DNA of 64,000 nt from Roseovarius gaetbuli (GTDB lineage Bacteria > Pseudomonadota > Alphaproteobacteria > Rhodobacterales > Rhodobacteraceae). The notes under the pieces were generated by a model. It ran no database searches and was not told where the DNA came from. It was given only the letters and a program-made list of their open reading frames with translations. Position numbers and translations under genes: made by a program. The DNA lies in assembly GCF_900172365.1 (NCBI RefSeq), contig NZ_FWFJ01000017.1, forward strand, positions 1-64,000. The letters are read 5' to 3'. Shown piece by piece: positions 19,610 to 28,867 of this stretch; position 1 is the stretch's first letter, and each line of letters starts with the position of its first letter.

Positions 19610-20097
19610 GGCTTTACGGCGTGACCGGCTGGAAGAATGCGGGCAAAACCGGCTTGATGGAGAGGCTTGTGACCGAGATCACCGGGCGCGGCATCCGTGT
19701 CTCGACGGTGAAACACGCCCACCACACCTTTGACGTCGATCACGCGGGCAAGGACAGCCACCGCCACCGGGTGGCCGGCGCGACCGAGGTTTTGCTGGCC
19801 TCGCGCAACCGCTTTGCACTGATGCACGAGTTGCGCGATGAGGATGAACCGTCGCTTGCGATGCTGCTCGACAAGCTGGCGCCGGTCGATCTTGTGTTGA
19901 TCGAGGGCTACAAGCGCGACACGCACCCCAAGGTCGAGGCCTTTCGTGCAGAGACCGGCAACCCGTTGATTGCCACCAATGACCCGACCATCCGCGCCGT
20001 CGCAAGCGACAGCCCGCTTGATCTTGATCGCCCGGTTTTCGACCTCGACGACACGCTGGCGATCGCTGATTTCATCCTTGCCGAGGTCGGGTTGTGA
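19606..20097 (+). CDS. mobB: Molybdopterin-guanine dinucleotide biosynthesis adaptor MobB
   Basis: 163-residue P-loop GTP-binding partner of MobA. Walker A is GWKNAGKTGLMERL at residues 7-20, followed by the MobB pattern STVKHAHHTFDVDHAGKDS and LVLIEGYKRD. Overlaps both mobA upstream and moeA downstream by 4 bases, so the three are translationally coupled. Confidence 0.92.
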   Translation: MRLYGVTGWKNAGKTGLMERLVTEITGRGIRVSTVKHAHHTFDVDHAGKDSHRHRVAGATEVLLASRNRFALMHELRDEDEPSLAMLLDKLAPVDLVLIEGYKRDTHPKVEAFRAETGNPLIATNDPTIRAVASDSPLDLDRPVFDLDDTLAIADFILAEVGL

Positions 20098-22226
20098 GAC
20101 CATTCGATACCTTCGCCGCAGTCGATTGGTCCGCCGGAAAGCGCGGGCCTGCCAAACCTGGCAAGGACTCAATCTGGTTGGGTGTCGAGCGAGTCGGCGT
20201 CAGTGCGGAACCGGTATATTGCAGATCGCGATTTGAGGCCGAGGAGCGGCTTGCCACCTTGATCGACGCAGAGCGTTCCGCCGGAAGGCGCCTCTTGCTG
20301 AGTTTCGATTTCCCCTTCGGCTATCCGCGTGGTTTTGCCGAGCATGTGACCGGACAGTCGGATACTCTTGCGCTATGGGACTGGCTTGCAGAGCGGGTTG
20401 AGGATGCGCAAGACGGCCGGAATAACCGCTATGACGTTGCCGAGATGATGAACTTTATGTTCGAAGGGCCCGGTCCGTTCTGGGGCAAGCCGAACGAGCG
20501 CGATTGGCCCGGCATTCCTTATCGCAAGGTGGGAATCCCTTTTGCACCGGTCGGGGAACGTCGGGCTTGCGATCTCAAGGCCAAGGCCTCGTCAAGCTGT
20601 TTTCAACTTGCCTTTCCTCCCACCGTCGGCGGGCAGGTCTTGATGGGGCTTCCTGTTCTTTCGCGCCTCAGGCGCCGCCCCGGTGTTGCGGTCTGGCCCT
20701 TTGAGATATCGGCGCAGGCCCCTGTCGTGCTTGCCGAGATCTGGCCGGGTTTGATCGAGTCGGCTGTCAAGGCGCGCATGGCGCGGTTGGGCAAGGGGGC
20801 GATCCGGGATCGCGAGCAGGTGCGGCTTCTCGCACGGGCCTTGTCGCGCGTGCCGAGTGATGAACTGGGGCAAATGATGGCGGACGTTCCTGCGGATGCA
20901 GCTGAGGAAGGCTGGATATTGGGCGCAGGCAATGGCGCGCGCCTAACCGCACTCACGGATATCCCGGCAACGGCTCCCCCCCCGCTGCGCGACGATTGCT
21001 TTGCACTTCCCGGCGGTGTCGACTGGACCCCGGCGGATCAGGCGCTGGCGCTGTTGCGCGCGCGCTTGCACCGGGTGGTCGGGCAGGAAGAGGTTGATCT
21101 GTCGCGCGCCCTGGGCCGGGTGCTTGCCGCACCTGTCACCGCGCGTCGCGCCAATCCCCCGCATCCCAACACGGCGGTCGATGGCTATGGCTTTGCCTTT
21201 GCCAGCCTTGGCGCGGGTGATCAGACCTTGCCGCTGGTGGCGGGGCGCGCGGCGGCGGGGGTGCCTTATGCGGGCGAGGTGCCGACGGGGCATGCGGTTC
21301 GGGTGCTGACCGGGGCAGCCTTGCCGACCGGTGTCGATACGGTGATCCTGCAAGAGGATGTGAGCGTTGGCCCGGGCGAGATTGCCTTTCGTGCGGGCAT
21401 AAAACCGGGCGCCAACACCCGCCGCGCGGGCGAGGATGTGGGCGAGGGCGAGACCATCCTTGCGCCCGGTCGTGTCCTGACGCCCGCCGATCTTGCGCTT
21501 TGCGCCGCCGTGGGCGTGGCGCGGCTTGAGGTCTGCCTGCCGCTCCGGGTGGCGATCATTTCGACCGGGGATGAATTGGCCGAGGCCGGAGGAACACCGC
21601 GCGAGGGCCAGATTTTTGACGCCAACCGCCCGATGCTAAGCGCGCTTGTGCGCGATTTCGGTTATGAGGTGGTTGACCTTGGCAAGGTGGCGGATGACCG
21701 CGAGGCCCTGCGCCGCGCGCTTGATCGCGGCGCGGCCGAGGCGGATGTGATCCTGACCTCGGGCGGGGCCTCGGCGGGGGATGAAGACCACGTCTCGGCG
21801 CTTTTGAACGAGGCGGGCGCGATGGCGGAATGGCGCATCGCGATCAAACCGGGGCGGCCTCTGGCGCTTGGGCTCTGGTGTGAGACACCGGTTTTCGGCC
21901 TGCCCGGTAATCCGGTGGCGGCGCTTGTTTGTACGCTGATCTTTGCGCGCCCGGCGATGGCCGCCCTTTCTGGGGCCGGGTGGTTTGAACCGCAAGGCTT
22001 TGATGTGCAATCGAATTTCGAGAAGCGCAAGAAACCCGGACGGCGAGAATATCTGCGCGCGCGGATGCGCGACGGGCGCGCCGAAGTGTTCAAATCCGAA
22101 GGTTCTGGCCGCATCAGCGGGCTAAGCTGGGCCGAGGGCTTGGTCGAACTTCCCGAGGCGGGCGCCGAGATCAAGCCCGGCGACAGCGTGCGCTACATCC
22201 CCTTTGCCAGCTTTCTGCGCGGCTAG
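20094..22226 (+). CDS. moeA: Fusion: RNase H-like (DUF429-type) domain + molybdopterin molybdotransferase MoeA
   Basis: 710 residues, against about 400 for ordinary MoeA. Residues about 310-710 are a complete MoeA with PNTAVDGYGFA, a GDEL motif, SGGASAGDEDH and GLPGNPVAAL; it inserts molybdate into adenylated molybdopterin. Residues 1-300 form a separate domain beginning DTFAAVDWSAGKRGP with LLLSFDFPFGYP, resembling the RNase H-like DUF429 group; its role is unknown. The frame is continuous with no internal start signal needed. Last of the fdhD-mobA-mobB-moeA run. Confidence 0.88.
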   Translation: MRPFDTFAAVDWSAGKRGPAKPGKDSIWLGVERVGVSAEPVYCRSRFEAEERLATLIDAERSAGRRLLLSFDFPFGYPRGFAEHVTGQSDTLALWDWLAERVEDAQDGRNNRYDVAEMMNFMFEGPGPFWGKPNERDWPGIPYRKVGIPFAPVGERRACDLKAKASSSCFQLAFPPTVGGQVLMGLPVLSRLRRRPGVAVWPFEISAQAPVVLAEIWPGLIESAVKARMARLGKGAIRDREQVRLLARALSRVPSDELGQMMADVPADAAEEGWILGAGNGARLTALTDIPATAPPPLRDDCFALPGGVDWTPADQALALLRARLHRVVGQEEVDLSRALGRVLAAPVTARRANPPHPNTAVDGYGFAFASLGAGDQTLPLVAGRAAAGVPYAGEVPTGHAVRVLTGAALPTGVDTVILQEDVSVGPGEIAFRAGIKPGANTRRAGEDVGEGETILAPGRVLTPADLALCAAVGVARLEVCLPLRVAIISTGDELAEAGGTPREGQIFDANRPMLSALVRDFGYEVVDLGKVADDREALRRALDRGAAEADVILTSGGASAGDEDHVSALLNEAGAMAEWRIAIKPGRPLALGLWCETPVFGLPGNPVAALVCTLIFARPAMAALSGAGWFEPQGFDVQSNFEKRKKPGRREYLRARMRDGRAEVFKSEGSGRISGLSWAEGLVELPEAGAEIKPGDSVRYIPFASFLRG

Positions 22227-22284
22227 AGCATGTTGCTCAAAGGTGGGAACCGGTTTTGAGCGTCGACAACATGCGACACGCTCT
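22225..22284. repeat. Alphaproteobacterial palindromic repeat at a convergent junction
   Basis: AGAGC/GCTCT, GCATGTTG/CAACATGC and CTCAAA/TTTGAG form a nested inverted repeat around GGTGGGAACCGG. The layout (GAGCATG...ACCGGTTTT...CATGC) is that of a palindrome common between genes of many alphaproteobacteria. It begins at the moeA stop codon and ends just before the glpR stop, so it may end both transcripts. Confidence 0.6.
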
Positions 22285-22293
22285 GAGCGCGCG

Positions 22294-23067
22294 TTATTCC
22301 GGGGCAGGGCCGGTCACATGCACACGCGTGCCCCAGCCGGTGCATTGTTCGGTCAGACGCGGCGGCAGGGGCTGGTCGGTGAACACCTGATGCACATCGC
22401 GCAGCGATCCGATCCGCACCGGCGCGCTGCGCTGGAATTTCGAGGCATCGGCGACCAGAAACACCTCGCGCGAGCGGTTGAGAAGGGTCTGGCCGACGAC
22501 CACTTCCTGAATGTCGAAATCAAGCAGGTCGCCGTCGACGTCCATCGCCGAACAGCCAAGGATCGCGTAGTCGAACTTGAAATTCTCGATGGTGCGCGCC
22601 GTCAGGTTGCCGACAAGCCCGTTGTCGGCCCGCCGCAGGGCGCCGCCCGCAACCACGATATTGCAGGATTTGTTGGCCAGCAGGATTTGCGCGACGTTCA
22701 TGTTGTTGGTGACCACCATCAGGTTGCGATGATCAAGCAATTCGCGCGCGACCGCCTCTGTGGTGGTGCCGATATCAAGAAAAACCGAGGCCTCGTCGGG
22801 GATCGCGGCGGCACAGGCGCGCGCGATGGCGGTCTTGGCGGCCTCGTTCAGGCGGCGGCGTTCCTCGTAGAGGATATTGTTGACCCCCGACGGCAGGATC
22901 GCACCGCCATGCACCCGCTCAAGCTTGCCCGCATTGGCAAGTTCGGTCAGGTCGCGGCGGATCGTCTGAACCGTGACGTCAAAGCGCTCGGCCAGCCCCT
23001 CGACGGTGACCTTGCCCTCGGCGCGGGCGATTTCAAGGATATCGGGTTGGCGAAAGCTTTGTGACAT
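22294..23067 (-). CDS. glpR: DeoR-family repressor of glycerol genes
   Basis: 257 residues. N-terminal winged helix-turn-helix with FDVTVQTIRRDLTELANAGKL (DeoR signature), then a ligand-binding domain with DIGTTTEAVARELL and MVVTNNMN. DeoR regulators sense sugar phosphates; here glycerol-3-phosphate is the likely effector since the gene is divergent to glpD and the glycerol uptake operon. The ATG at 23067 gives MSQSFRQPDILEIA; the frame runs 25 codons further up but without family support. Confidence 0.9.
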   Translation of the reverse strand: MSQSFRQPDILEIARAEGKVTVEGLAERFDVTVQTIRRDLTELANAGKLERVHGGAILPSGVNNILYEERRRLNEAAKTAIARACAAAIPDEASVFLDIGTTTEAVARELLDHRNLMVVTNNMNVAQILLANKSCNIVVAGGALRRADNGLVGNLTARTIENFKFDYAILGCSAMDVDGDLLDFDIQEVVVGQTLLNRSREVFLVADASKFQRSAPVRIGSLRDVHQVFTDQPLPPRLTEQCTGWGTRVHVTGPAPE

Positions 23068-23087
23068 GCGGCTGTCCTTGGGTGGGT

Positions 23088-23110
23088 TTCGTTCGATTAT
23101 GTTCGTTTTT
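23088..23110. promoter_or_regulatory. Candidate GlpR operator in the glpR-glpD intergenic region
   Basis: GTTCG occurs twice with a period of 10 bases (23091 and 23101), the second as ATGTTCG, which equals the half-site of the known E. coli GlpR operator. An inverted relative, AAACGAAT, lies near glpD at about 23286. The site is directly upstream of the glpR start. No clear -35/-10 pair was identified. Confidence 0.35.
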
Positions 23111-23357
23111 GTCCGCCGCGCAAGGGGATGGGGCATTGGCAACTCTGAAATCGCCGTGCCCGGTGACGAATCAAGCGGGGTAACGCCGCATCAAGCAGGT
23201 GGGCGAGACCCAAGTGGCGCAAGGGTGGGTGCGGTAGCTCCGCTAAAAAACAATGAAAACAATCAATGCGGGAAAAATGGAACGCAAACGAATATTCTTT
23301 TCTTGACGGTTGGGCGGATTGGTGGTTCGCTTTGGGGCATATCGTGGGGGGAAATCG

Positions 23358-24965
23358 GTGCCGGATGCCAACGCAGACAGGATTGTCGATCTGTTCGTCA
23401 TTGGCGGCGGGATCAATGGCTGTGGCATTGCGCGCGATGCGGCGGGGCGTGGGTTATCGGTCGAACTGGCCGAGATGAACGATTTGGCCTCGGCGACCTC
23501 TTCGGCCTCGACCAAGCTGTTTCACGGCGGTTTGCGGTATCTGGAATATTTCGAAATCCGGCTGGTGCGCGAGGCTTTGATCGAGCGCGAAACCTTGTTG
23601 TGCGCCATGCCGCATATCAGTTGGCCGATGCGCTTTGTCCTGCCCTATCACAAGGATATGCGGTTTGAGGGGGAAACGCCGACTTCGCGGATCGTGAACC
23701 TGGTGATGCCCTGGATGAAGGGGCGGCGCCCGGCCTGGCTTATCCGGCTTGGGTTGTTTCTTTACGACCATCTTGGCGGGCGCAAGATTTTGCCGGGCAC
23801 GGCCACGCTTGATTTGACGCGCGCGCCCGAGGGGCGACCGCTCAAGGACAAATATACCCGCGCGTTCGAGTATTCCGACTGCTGGATTGAGGATAGCCGC
23901 CTTGTGGTATTGAACGCGCGCGACGCGGCGGCGCGCGGCGCGGTGATCCGCACCCGCACCAAGGTGCAATCGGCAGAGCGGATCGGTGATTTGTGGCGCA
24001 TCACGCTTGTCGATCAGGCGACCGGCCATCGCAGGATCCTGCGCGCGCGCGGGCTTGTGAATGCCGCCGGGCCTTGGGTCAAGGATGTGATCTCGGGCAC
24101 GCTCCGGCTTAATTCGACCGAAGGCGTGCGGCTAGTGCGCGGTAGCCATATCGTGACCAAGCGGTTGTTTGATCACGACAAATGCTATTTCTTTCAGGGC
24201 ACCGACGGGCGGATCATTTTCGCCATTCCCTATGAGACCGACTTTACCCTGATCGGCACCACCGACGCCGAGCATACCGATGCCAGCCAAAAGCCGGAAT
24301 GCACGCCAGAGGAGGCCGCGTACCTGTGCCGCTTTGCCAGCGAATATTTCAAGGTGCCGGTGACAAGCGACGATATCGTCTGGACCTATTCGGGCGTGCG
24401 CCCGCTTTATGACGATGGCGCGAAATCGGCCACGGCGGCGACGCGCGATTATGTGCTGTCGCTGGATGACACAAACGGCGCGCCGCTTTTGAATGTGTTT
24501 GGCGGCAAGATCACCACCTATCGCAAGTTGGCCGAGGCGGCCCTGGCCAAGCTTGCGCCGCACTTTCCCGGCGCAAAGGTCGGCTGGACGGCGGGCGTGC
24601 CCCTTCCGGGCGGGGATTTTCCGGTCGATGGGGTTGAGGGGTTGGTGCAAAGCCTGCGCCGGGGCTATCCTTTCCTGAGCGAGCCTTGGGCGCGCCGTCT
24701 TGTGCGCGCTTATGGCACCGAGGCGATAGATATCCTTGGCGATGCGCGCGCGGCGGCGGACTTGGGGCCGGATTTTGGCGCCACCCTGACCGGCGCCGAG
24801 GTGCGCTGGCAGATGAGCCATGAATTCGCGCGCGAGGCCGCCGATGTGGTCTGGCGGCGCACGCGGCTGGGTCTGCGGATGAGCGAGGCGCAGATTGCCG
24901 CGCTTGACGATTGGATGAAGCAGGAACGGCGCAGCGTCGGCGCGCATGCGGTGGCCAAGGAATGA
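23358..24965 (+). CDS. glpD: Aerobic glycerol-3-phosphate dehydrogenase
   Basis: FAD enzyme of 535 residues that oxidises glycerol-3-phosphate to dihydroxyacetone phosphate and passes electrons to quinone at the inner membrane. The dinucleotide-binding motif VIGGGINGCGIARDAAGRG is at residues 14-32, followed by SSASTKLFHGGLRYLE and a C-terminal helical domain. A GTG at 23358 is preferred as start because a GGGGGGAAA ribosome-binding site lies just before it; an upstream in-frame ATG at 23310 has none. First gene of the glycerol operon, divergent from glpR. Confidence 0.92.
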   Translation: MPDANADRIVDLFVIGGGINGCGIARDAAGRGLSVELAEMNDLASATSSASTKLFHGGLRYLEYFEIRLVREALIERETLLCAMPHISWPMRFVLPYHKDMRFEGETPTSRIVNLVMPWMKGRRPAWLIRLGLFLYDHLGGRKILPGTATLDLTRAPEGRPLKDKYTRAFEYSDCWIEDSRLVVLNARDAAARGAVIRTRTKVQSAERIGDLWRITLVDQATGHRRILRARGLVNAAGPWVKDVISGTLRLNSTEGVRLVRGSHIVTKRLFDHDKCYFFQGTDGRIIFAIPYETDFTLIGTTDAEHTDASQKPECTPEEAAYLCRFASEYFKVPVTSDDIVWTYSGVRPLYDDGAKSATAATRDYVLSLDDTNGAPLLNVFGGKITTYRKLAEAALAKLAPHFPGAKVGWTAGVPLPGGDFPVDGVEGLVQSLRRGYPFLSEPWARRLVRAYGTEAIDILGDARAAADLGPDFGATLTGAEVRWQMSHEFAREAADVVWRRTRLGLRMSEAQIAALDDWMKQERRSVGAHAVAKE

Positions 24966-24981
24966 ACAAGGGTTTGGATCA

Positions 24982-26070
24982 ATGACGCTTGAACTTAAGG
25001 GCGTATCGAAGTCGGTGAATGGGCGGGTGCATATCCATCCCACCGACCTCACGCTTGAGGCGGGCACGATGAATGTGCTGTTGGGGCCGACCTCGTCGGG
25101 GAAAACCTCGCTTATGCGGCTTATGGCGGGGCTTGATGTGCCCGAGGCGGGCCGCATCCTCTGGCAGGGGCAGGATGTGACCGGCATGCGGGTGCAGGAT
25201 CGCCGCGTCGCCATGGTCTATCAGCAGTTCATAAATTACCCCTCGATGAGCGTTTATGACAATATCGCCTCGCCGATGCGCCTTATGGGCAAGACCGCCG
25301 CCGAAATTGACGCCGCCGTGCGCAACACCGCCGATCTGATGCAGCTCTCGCCGATGCTTGAGCGCAAGCCGCTTGAGCTGTCTGGTGGGCAGCAACAGCG
25401 CTGCGCCCTGGCGCGCGCATTGGTCAAGGATGCCGGGCTTGTGTTGCTGGATGAACCCTTGGCGAACCTTGATTACAAGCTGCGCGAAGAATTACGCGCC
25501 GAGATCCCCAAGATTTTCGAGGCGGCCGGAAGCATCTTTGTCTATGCCACCACCGAACCCGAAGAGGCGCTTTTGCTGGGCGGCAATACCGCCACCCTCT
25601 GGGAAGGGCGGGTCACGCAATTCGGCCCGACGCCGGGGGTCTATCGCCGCCCGAATGATGCCACCACCGCGCGGGTCTTTAGCGACCCGCCGATGAATTT
25701 CCTTGAGGTCACCAAGGCGGGGGATCGTATCGAGTTTGGCGACGGCCAATCCGCCCCTGCCATCGGAAGCATGGCAGATTTGGCCGATGGGCCCTATCTT
25801 GCCGGGTTCCGCCCCAATCACCTTGAGCTGGAGCAACAGGGCGGTGACAGCCTTGTGTTTGACGCGCACCTGAGCGTGACCGAGATCACCGGATCAGAGA
25901 CCTTTGTGCATCTTGATCATCATGGCGCGCGGTGGGTCGGGCTTGTGCATGGCGTGCGCGATCTGAAACTGGGCGCGGCGCTTCGGGTCTATCTTGATCC
26001 GGCCCATGTCTATGTCTTTGCCCAAGACGGCGCGCTTGTGGCCCCTGCGGCCTATGCAAAGGCGGCATGA
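24982..26070 (+). CDS. glpS: Glycerol ABC transporter ATPase GlpS
   Basis: 362-residue ABC ATPase of the sugar-import type. Walker A is GPTSSGKTSL, with LSGGQQQRCALARAL and VLLDEPLANLD; a C-terminal TOBE-type regulatory domain (about 240-360) follows. The Walker A sequence has SS in place of the usual NG, as in the GlpS line of rhizobial glycerol transporters. One of two ATPases in the operon, 16 bases after glpD. Confidence 0.88.
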   Translation: MTLELKGVSKSVNGRVHIHPTDLTLEAGTMNVLLGPTSSGKTSLMRLMAGLDVPEAGRILWQGQDVTGMRVQDRRVAMVYQQFINYPSMSVYDNIASPMRLMGKTAAEIDAAVRNTADLMQLSPMLERKPLELSGGQQQRCALARALVKDAGLVLLDEPLANLDYKLREELRAEIPKIFEAAGSIFVYATTEPEEALLLGGNTATLWEGRVTQFGPTPGVYRRPNDATTARVFSDPPMNFLEVTKAGDRIEFGDGQSAPAIGSMADLADGPYLAGFRPNHLELEQQGGDSLVFDAHLSVTEITGSETFVHLDHHGARWVGLVHGVRDLKLGAALRVYLDPAHVYVFAQDGALVAPAAYAKAA

Positions 26071-26079
26071 GGGGGGAAC

Positions 26080-27174
26080 ATGGCAAAAATCACGCTTGAT
26101 AATCTGGCCCATAGCTATCTGCCCAAACCGGCGGGCGAGGGCGATTATGCCCTCAAGGAGCTTAACCACGTCTGGGCCGATGGCGAGGCTTACGCGCTTT
26201 TGGGGGCGTCGGGCTGTGGCAAGTCCACGCTTCTGAACATCATCTCGGGGCTGTTGCATCCCTCACAGGGCCGCATCCTGTTCAACGACCACGACGTCAC
26301 CGCGCAGGCCACCGCCGAGCGCAATATCGCGCAGGTGTTTCAGTTTCCGGTGGTCTACGACACGATGAGCGTCCGCGACAACCTTGCCTTTCCGCTCAAG
26401 AACCGGGGTGCATCGCCCGATTATATCCGCGACCGGGTGCAGGCGATTGCCGCCATGATCGGCATGGAGGCCGAGTTGAACCGCAAGGCGCGTGGCCTCA
26501 CGGCGGATGCCAAGCAGAAGATTTCGCTTGGCCGTGGCATGGTGCGCGAGGACGTGAACGCGCTTTTGTTCGACGAGCCGCTGACGGTGATCGATCCGCA
26601 TATGAAATGGGAATTGCGCACCCAGCTCAAGGCGCTGCATCACGAGTTTGGTCACACGATGATCTATGTCACCCATGACCAGACCGAGGCGCTGACCTTC
26701 GCCGATAAGGTGGTGGTGATGCATGACGGGCGGGTGGTGCAGATGGGCACGCCGCAAGAGTTGTTTGAGCGCCCCGAACATACCTTCGTGGGCTATTTCA
26801 TCGGCAGCCCCGGCATGAATCTTCTGGACGCCGAGGTCAGCGGCACAACCGCGATTGTGGCGGGCACCGAGGTGGCGCTTGGGGCCGATTATGGCCGCCC
26901 CAAGGGTCGGATTCAGATCGGCGTGCGCCCCGAATTCGTGACTTTGGCGGCGGGCGACACCGGCCTTGCCGTCACTGTGCGCCGGGTCGAGGATGTGGGG
27001 CGCCACAAGATCCTGCGCTATGATTTTCAGGGCGCCGAGATCAACGTGATCGCCGCCGAGGGTCAGGCCATTTCGCCCGATATGACGCGACTGATCTTTG
27101 ATCCGCGCGCGATCAATGTCTATGCCGACGACTGGCGCGTCAGCCCCAAATCCCCCGCAGAAGAGGCCGCGTAA
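26080..27174 (+). CDS. glpT: Glycerol ABC transporter ATPase GlpT
   Basis: Second ATPase, 364 residues. Walker A GASGCGKSTLLNII, Walker B LLFDEPLTVIDPH and a D-loop/His switch VTHDQTEALTFAD are intact. The signature motif is degenerate: LTADAKQKISLGRGM instead of LSGGQ, so a functional heterodimer with GlpS (intact LSGGQ) is likely. A TOBE domain is at the C-terminus. Named after the rhizobial glpSTPQUV system, not the E. coli GlpT permease. Ends 1 base into glpP. Confidence 0.88.
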   Translation: MAKITLDNLAHSYLPKPAGEGDYALKELNHVWADGEAYALLGASGCGKSTLLNIISGLLHPSQGRILFNDHDVTAQATAERNIAQVFQFPVVYDTMSVRDNLAFPLKNRGASPDYIRDRVQAIAAMIGMEAELNRKARGLTADAKQKISLGRGMVREDVNALLFDEPLTVIDPHMKWELRTQLKALHHEFGHTMIYVTHDQTEALTFADKVVVMHDGRVVQMGTPQELFERPEHTFVGYFIGSPGMNLLDAEVSGTTAIVAGTEVALGADYGRPKGRIQIGVRPEFVTLAAGDTGLAVTVRRVEDVGRHKILRYDFQGAEINVIAAEGQAISPDMTRLIFDPRAINVYADDWRVSPKSPAEEAA

Positions 27175-28046
27175 TGGAAAAGACCGTCAATCAAAAGGCG
27201 TGGTTTCTGGTGCTTCCGGTGCTGATCCTGGTGGCGTTTTCCGCCGTGATCCCTCTGATGACCGTGGTCAATTACTCGGTGCAGGACACCTTCGGCAATA
27301 ATCAGTTCTTCTGGGCCGGGCTTGAATGGTTCGACGATATGCTGAGTTCCGAGAGAATGTGGGACGCGCTTGCGCGACAGGCGGCGTTTTCGGCGATCAT
27401 TCTGGCGATTGAAATTCCGCTTGGCATTTTCGTGGCGCTGAACATGCCGAAAAAAGGGTTCTGGGCCTCGCTCTGCCTTGTGCTGATGTCTTTGCCGCTT
27501 CTGATCCCGTGGAACGTGGTTGGCACCATCTGGCAGATTTTCGGCCGGGTCGATATCGGGCTTCTGGGCTATACGCTTGATAAAATTGGGATTTCCTATA
27601 ATTACACGCAGGATATCACCGCCGCATGGATCACCGTGATCGTGATGGATGTCTGGCACTGGACCTCGCTTGTCGCGCTTCTGGCCTATGCCGGTCTGCA
27701 ATCCATTCCCGATGCCTATTATCAGGCGGCCAAGATTGATCAGGCGAGCCGTTGGGCGGTGTTTCGCTATATCGAACTGCCGAAAATGGCGGGGGTTCTG
27801 ATGATCGCCATTCTGCTGCGCTTCATGGATAGTTTCATGATCTACACAGAGCCCTTTGTTGTCACCGGCGGCGGGCCGGGCAATGCCACGACCTTCCTTT
27901 CGATTGACCTTGTGAAAATGGCGCTTGGACAGTTCGACCTTGGCCCGGCGGCGGCGTTTTCGATCATGTATTTTCTGGTTATCCTGTTGATTTCATGGGT
28001 GTTTTATACCGTGATGGTCAACCTTGATAAGCGGGAGGGCAACTGA
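27174..28046 (+). CDS. glpP: Glycerol ABC transporter permease GlpP
   Basis: 290 residues with six predicted membrane segments, binding-protein-dependent transport type. The cytoplasmic EAA loop is recognisable as YYQAAKIDQASRWAVFRYIE followed by LPK. Forms the channel with GlpQ. Start and stop overlap glpT and glpQ, so the genes are translationally coupled. Confidence 0.9.
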   Translation: MEKTVNQKAWFLVLPVLILVAFSAVIPLMTVVNYSVQDTFGNNQFFWAGLEWFDDMLSSERMWDALARQAAFSAIILAIEIPLGIFVALNMPKKGFWASLCLVLMSLPLLIPWNVVGTIWQIFGRVDIGLLGYTLDKIGISYNYTQDITAAWITVIVMDVWHWTSLVALLAYAGLQSIPDAYYQAAKIDQASRWAVFRYIELPKMAGVLMIAILLRFMDSFMIYTEPFVVTGGGPGNATTFLSIDLVKMALGQFDLGPAAAFSIMYFLVILLISWVFYTVMVNLDKREGN

Positions 28047-28867
28047 TGTCAGGCAGAAACGCGGCGCGTCTCAATGGCAAGGCCATCGTCATGGGGCTTT
28101 ACCTGTTGTTCCTGATGCTGCCGATCTATTGGCTGATCAACATGAGCCTCAAAACCAATGACGAAATCCTTGGGGTGTTTTCGCTCTGGCCACAGAACCT
28201 GACATTCGCCAATTACGCGACCATCCTGACCGATGCCAGTTGGTACATGGGCTATGTGAATTCGCTGATTTACGTGGTGATGAACACGGTGATTTCGATC
28301 ACCGTGGCCCTGCCGGCGGCCTATGCGTTCAGCCGTTATAGTTTCATGGGCGACAAGCACCTGTTTTTCTGGCTTCTGACCAACCGGATGGCGCCGCCTG
28401 CGGTCTTTGCCTTGCCGTTCTTTCAGCTTTATTCGTCGGTGGGGTTGTTTGACACCCATATCGCTGTGGCGCTCGCGCATTGCCTGTTTAACGTGCCTTT
28501 GGCGGTCTGGATTTTGGAAGGCTTCATGCGCGGTGTGCCGCGTGAAATCGACGAGACCGCCTATATCGACGGTTATAGCTTCGGGCGGTTTTTCATCAAG
28601 ATTTTCATGCCGCTGATCGCCAGCGGTGTCGGCGTCGCGGCGTTCTTTTGCTTTATGTTTAGCTGGGTTGAATTGCTGTTGTCGCGCACCCTGACAAGCG
28701 TCGATGCCAAGCCGATTGCCGCCACGATGACGCGGACGGTTTCGGCCTCTGGCCTCGACTGGGGCGTGCTCGCCGCTGCCGGGGTTCTCACCATCGTGCC
28801 GGGGGCTTTGGTGATCTATTTCGTGCGGAATTATATCGCCAAGGGCTTTGCCCTGGGGAGGGTGTGA
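28046..28867 (+). CDS. glpQ: Glycerol ABC transporter permease GlpQ
   Basis: 273-residue MalG-like permease with six membrane segments and an EAA loop ETAYIDGYSFGRFFIKIFMP. Partner of GlpP. Its TGA overlaps the ATG of a small ORFan (TGATG at 28865-28869) where in related operons glpU would be expected. Confidence 0.9.
   Translation: MSGRNAARLNGKAIVMGLYLLFLMLPIYWLINMSLKTNDEILGVFSLWPQNLTFANYATILTDASWYMGYVNSLIYVVMNTVISITVALPAAYAFSRYSFMGDKHLFFWLLTNRMAPPAVFALPFFQLYSSVGLFDTHIAVALAHCLFNVPLAVWILEGFMRGVPREIDETAYIDGYSFGRFFIKIFMPLIASGVGVAAFFCFMFSWVELLLSRTLTSVDAKPIAATMTRTVSASGLDWGVLAAAGVLTIVPGALVIYFVRNYIAKGFALGRV

Noticed and set aside
23091..23104. GTTC-GATTAT-GTTC as a LexA box
   Set aside because: The spacer is 6 bases, not the 7 required for alphaproteobacterial LexA; the repeat is better seen as a GlpR site.
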